Source of the DNA: an uncultured Alphaproteobacteria bacterium
GTDB lineage: Bacteria; Pseudomonadota; Alphaproteobacteria; Rhizobiales; Beijerinckiaceae
Assembly (NCBI GenBank): GCA_937988775.1
Contig: CALKHP010000004.1
Location: 32,513 to 96,512 of the forward strand
Length of the DNA: 64,000 nucleotides
Direction of reading: 5' to 3'
Shown in pieces: positions 63,677 to 64,000 of the stretch (the stretch's first letter is position 1; every line of letters starts with the position of its first letter). The translations under genes and the position numbers were made by a program. The notes under the pieces are model-generated. The model made no database searches. It was not told the origin of the DNA and saw nothing but the letters and a program-made list of their open reading frames with translations.

Positions 63677-64000
63677 TCAGCTATGCGCGAAAATATCCGT
63701 TTCCGACCAGCCCGCGAGGTCGAGTTTGGCGCGCGTCGGCAGGAAGGCGAAGCAGGCTTCGGCCAGCGCCATGCGGTCCTCGCGCCGCAGCATGGTGTCG
63801 AGCCGGGCCTTCAGCGCGTGCAGGTGCAATACGTCGGAAGCGGCATAGGCGAGCTGCGCCTCGCTCAGCGTCTCGGCGGCCCAGTCGGAGGATTGCTGCT
63901 GCTTGGACAATTCGACCCCGATGAGCTCGCGCGCGAGATCCTTCAGCCCGTGCCGGTCGGTATAGGTCCTGACCAGCCGCGAGGCGATCTTGGTGCAATA
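63677..64000 (-). CDS. rnd: Ribonuclease D, C-terminal part (cut by window edge)
   Basis: 3'-5' exonuclease of the DEDD family, small alphaproteobacterial type. The 107 residues in the window include KIASRLVRTYTDRHGLKDLA, the SKQQQSSDWAAETLSEAQLA segment and the Exo III motif YAASDVLHLHALKARLD with the catalytic Tyr and Asp. The C-terminus is WSETDIFAHS. No HRDC domain follows, so this is the short form. The remainder lies beyond base 64000. rnd-lptC adjacency is normal in Rhizobiales. Confidence 0.92.
   Translation of the reverse strand, partial: YCTKIASRLVRTYTDRHGLKDLARELIGVELSKQQQSSDWAAETLSEAQLAYAASDVLHLHALKARLDTMLRREDRMALAEACFAFLPTRAKLDLAGWSETDIFAHS

Overview
The window is a GC-rich (roughly two-thirds G+C), densely packed stretch of an alphaproteobacterial chromosome, most likely order Hyphomicrobiales (Rhizobiales). 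This rests on gene order typical of that group (rsmI-yraN-gshB-glnD, dnaX-ybaB-recR with the SRP RNA gene upstream, rpmH-rnpA-yidC-engB-argB, lptC-lptA-lptB-rpoN-hpf-ptsN) and on family subtypes such as the DnaX lacking the usual zinc-finger cysteines. I see no insertion sequence, prophage, CRISPR array or plasmid function. Genus cannot be named from the sequence alone.

Layout. 1-9.0 kb: nitrogen signalling (glnD, cut by the window edge), glutathione synthesis, rsmI, yraN, a divergent lipoprotein, an M29 aminopeptidase, an AEC-family permease, tRNA-Gly(CCC), arfB, and a gluconokinase/6-phosphogluconate dehydrogenase pair. 9.2-11.5 kb: a lone molybdenum hydroxylase large subunit. 11.7-17.4 kb: recR, ybaB, dnaX, SRP RNA, then a sensor kinase transcribed with a flavoprotein that has lost its redox disulfide. 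17.7-23.8 kb: rpmH, rnpA, yidC, engB, DUF423, argB, a HAD nucleotidase and chaC. 23.7-27.5 kb: an outer-membrane MipA-type protein, a TPP riboswitch with thiC, and a retropepsin-like protease. 27.6-38.4 kb: sugar-acid and amine metabolism (dgoA-dgoK-upp-dehydrogenase, class III transaminase, RidA, class I transaminase, HutF, TSUP permease, HpcH aldolase, LLM oxidoreductase).

38.7-43.5 kb is a translationally coupled trehalose operon: a membrane-anchored trehalose-6-phosphate synthase with an extracytoplasmic domain, trehalose-phosphatase and a GH15 hydrolase. 44.0-56.5 kb is a catabolic region: tandem PCC/DUF296 protein coupled to an acyl-CoA ligase, an IclR regulator, a divergent TRAP transporter, an alpha/beta hydrolase, a GNAT enzyme, a TPP-dependent enzyme, and a CoA-transferase with glutaryl-CoA dehydrogenase (likely glutarate use). 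56.7-64.0 kb, all on the minus strand, carries LPS transport (lptC, lptA, lptB), sigma-54, the hibernation factor, PtsN, a CYTH-CHAD protein and the 3' part of ribonuclease D.

Intergenic gaps carry several families of REP-like palindromes, mostly between convergent genes or inside operons. The most unusual items are the sensor-fused trehalose synthase operon, the kinase/degenerate flavoprotein pair, the tandem PCC protein in a catabolic locus, the CYTH-CHAD protein with an eroded triphosphate-tunnel motif, and a hairpin-rich gap near 52.1 kb. Most of the region is ordinary core genome; no clearly new multi-gene system stands out beyond these leads.
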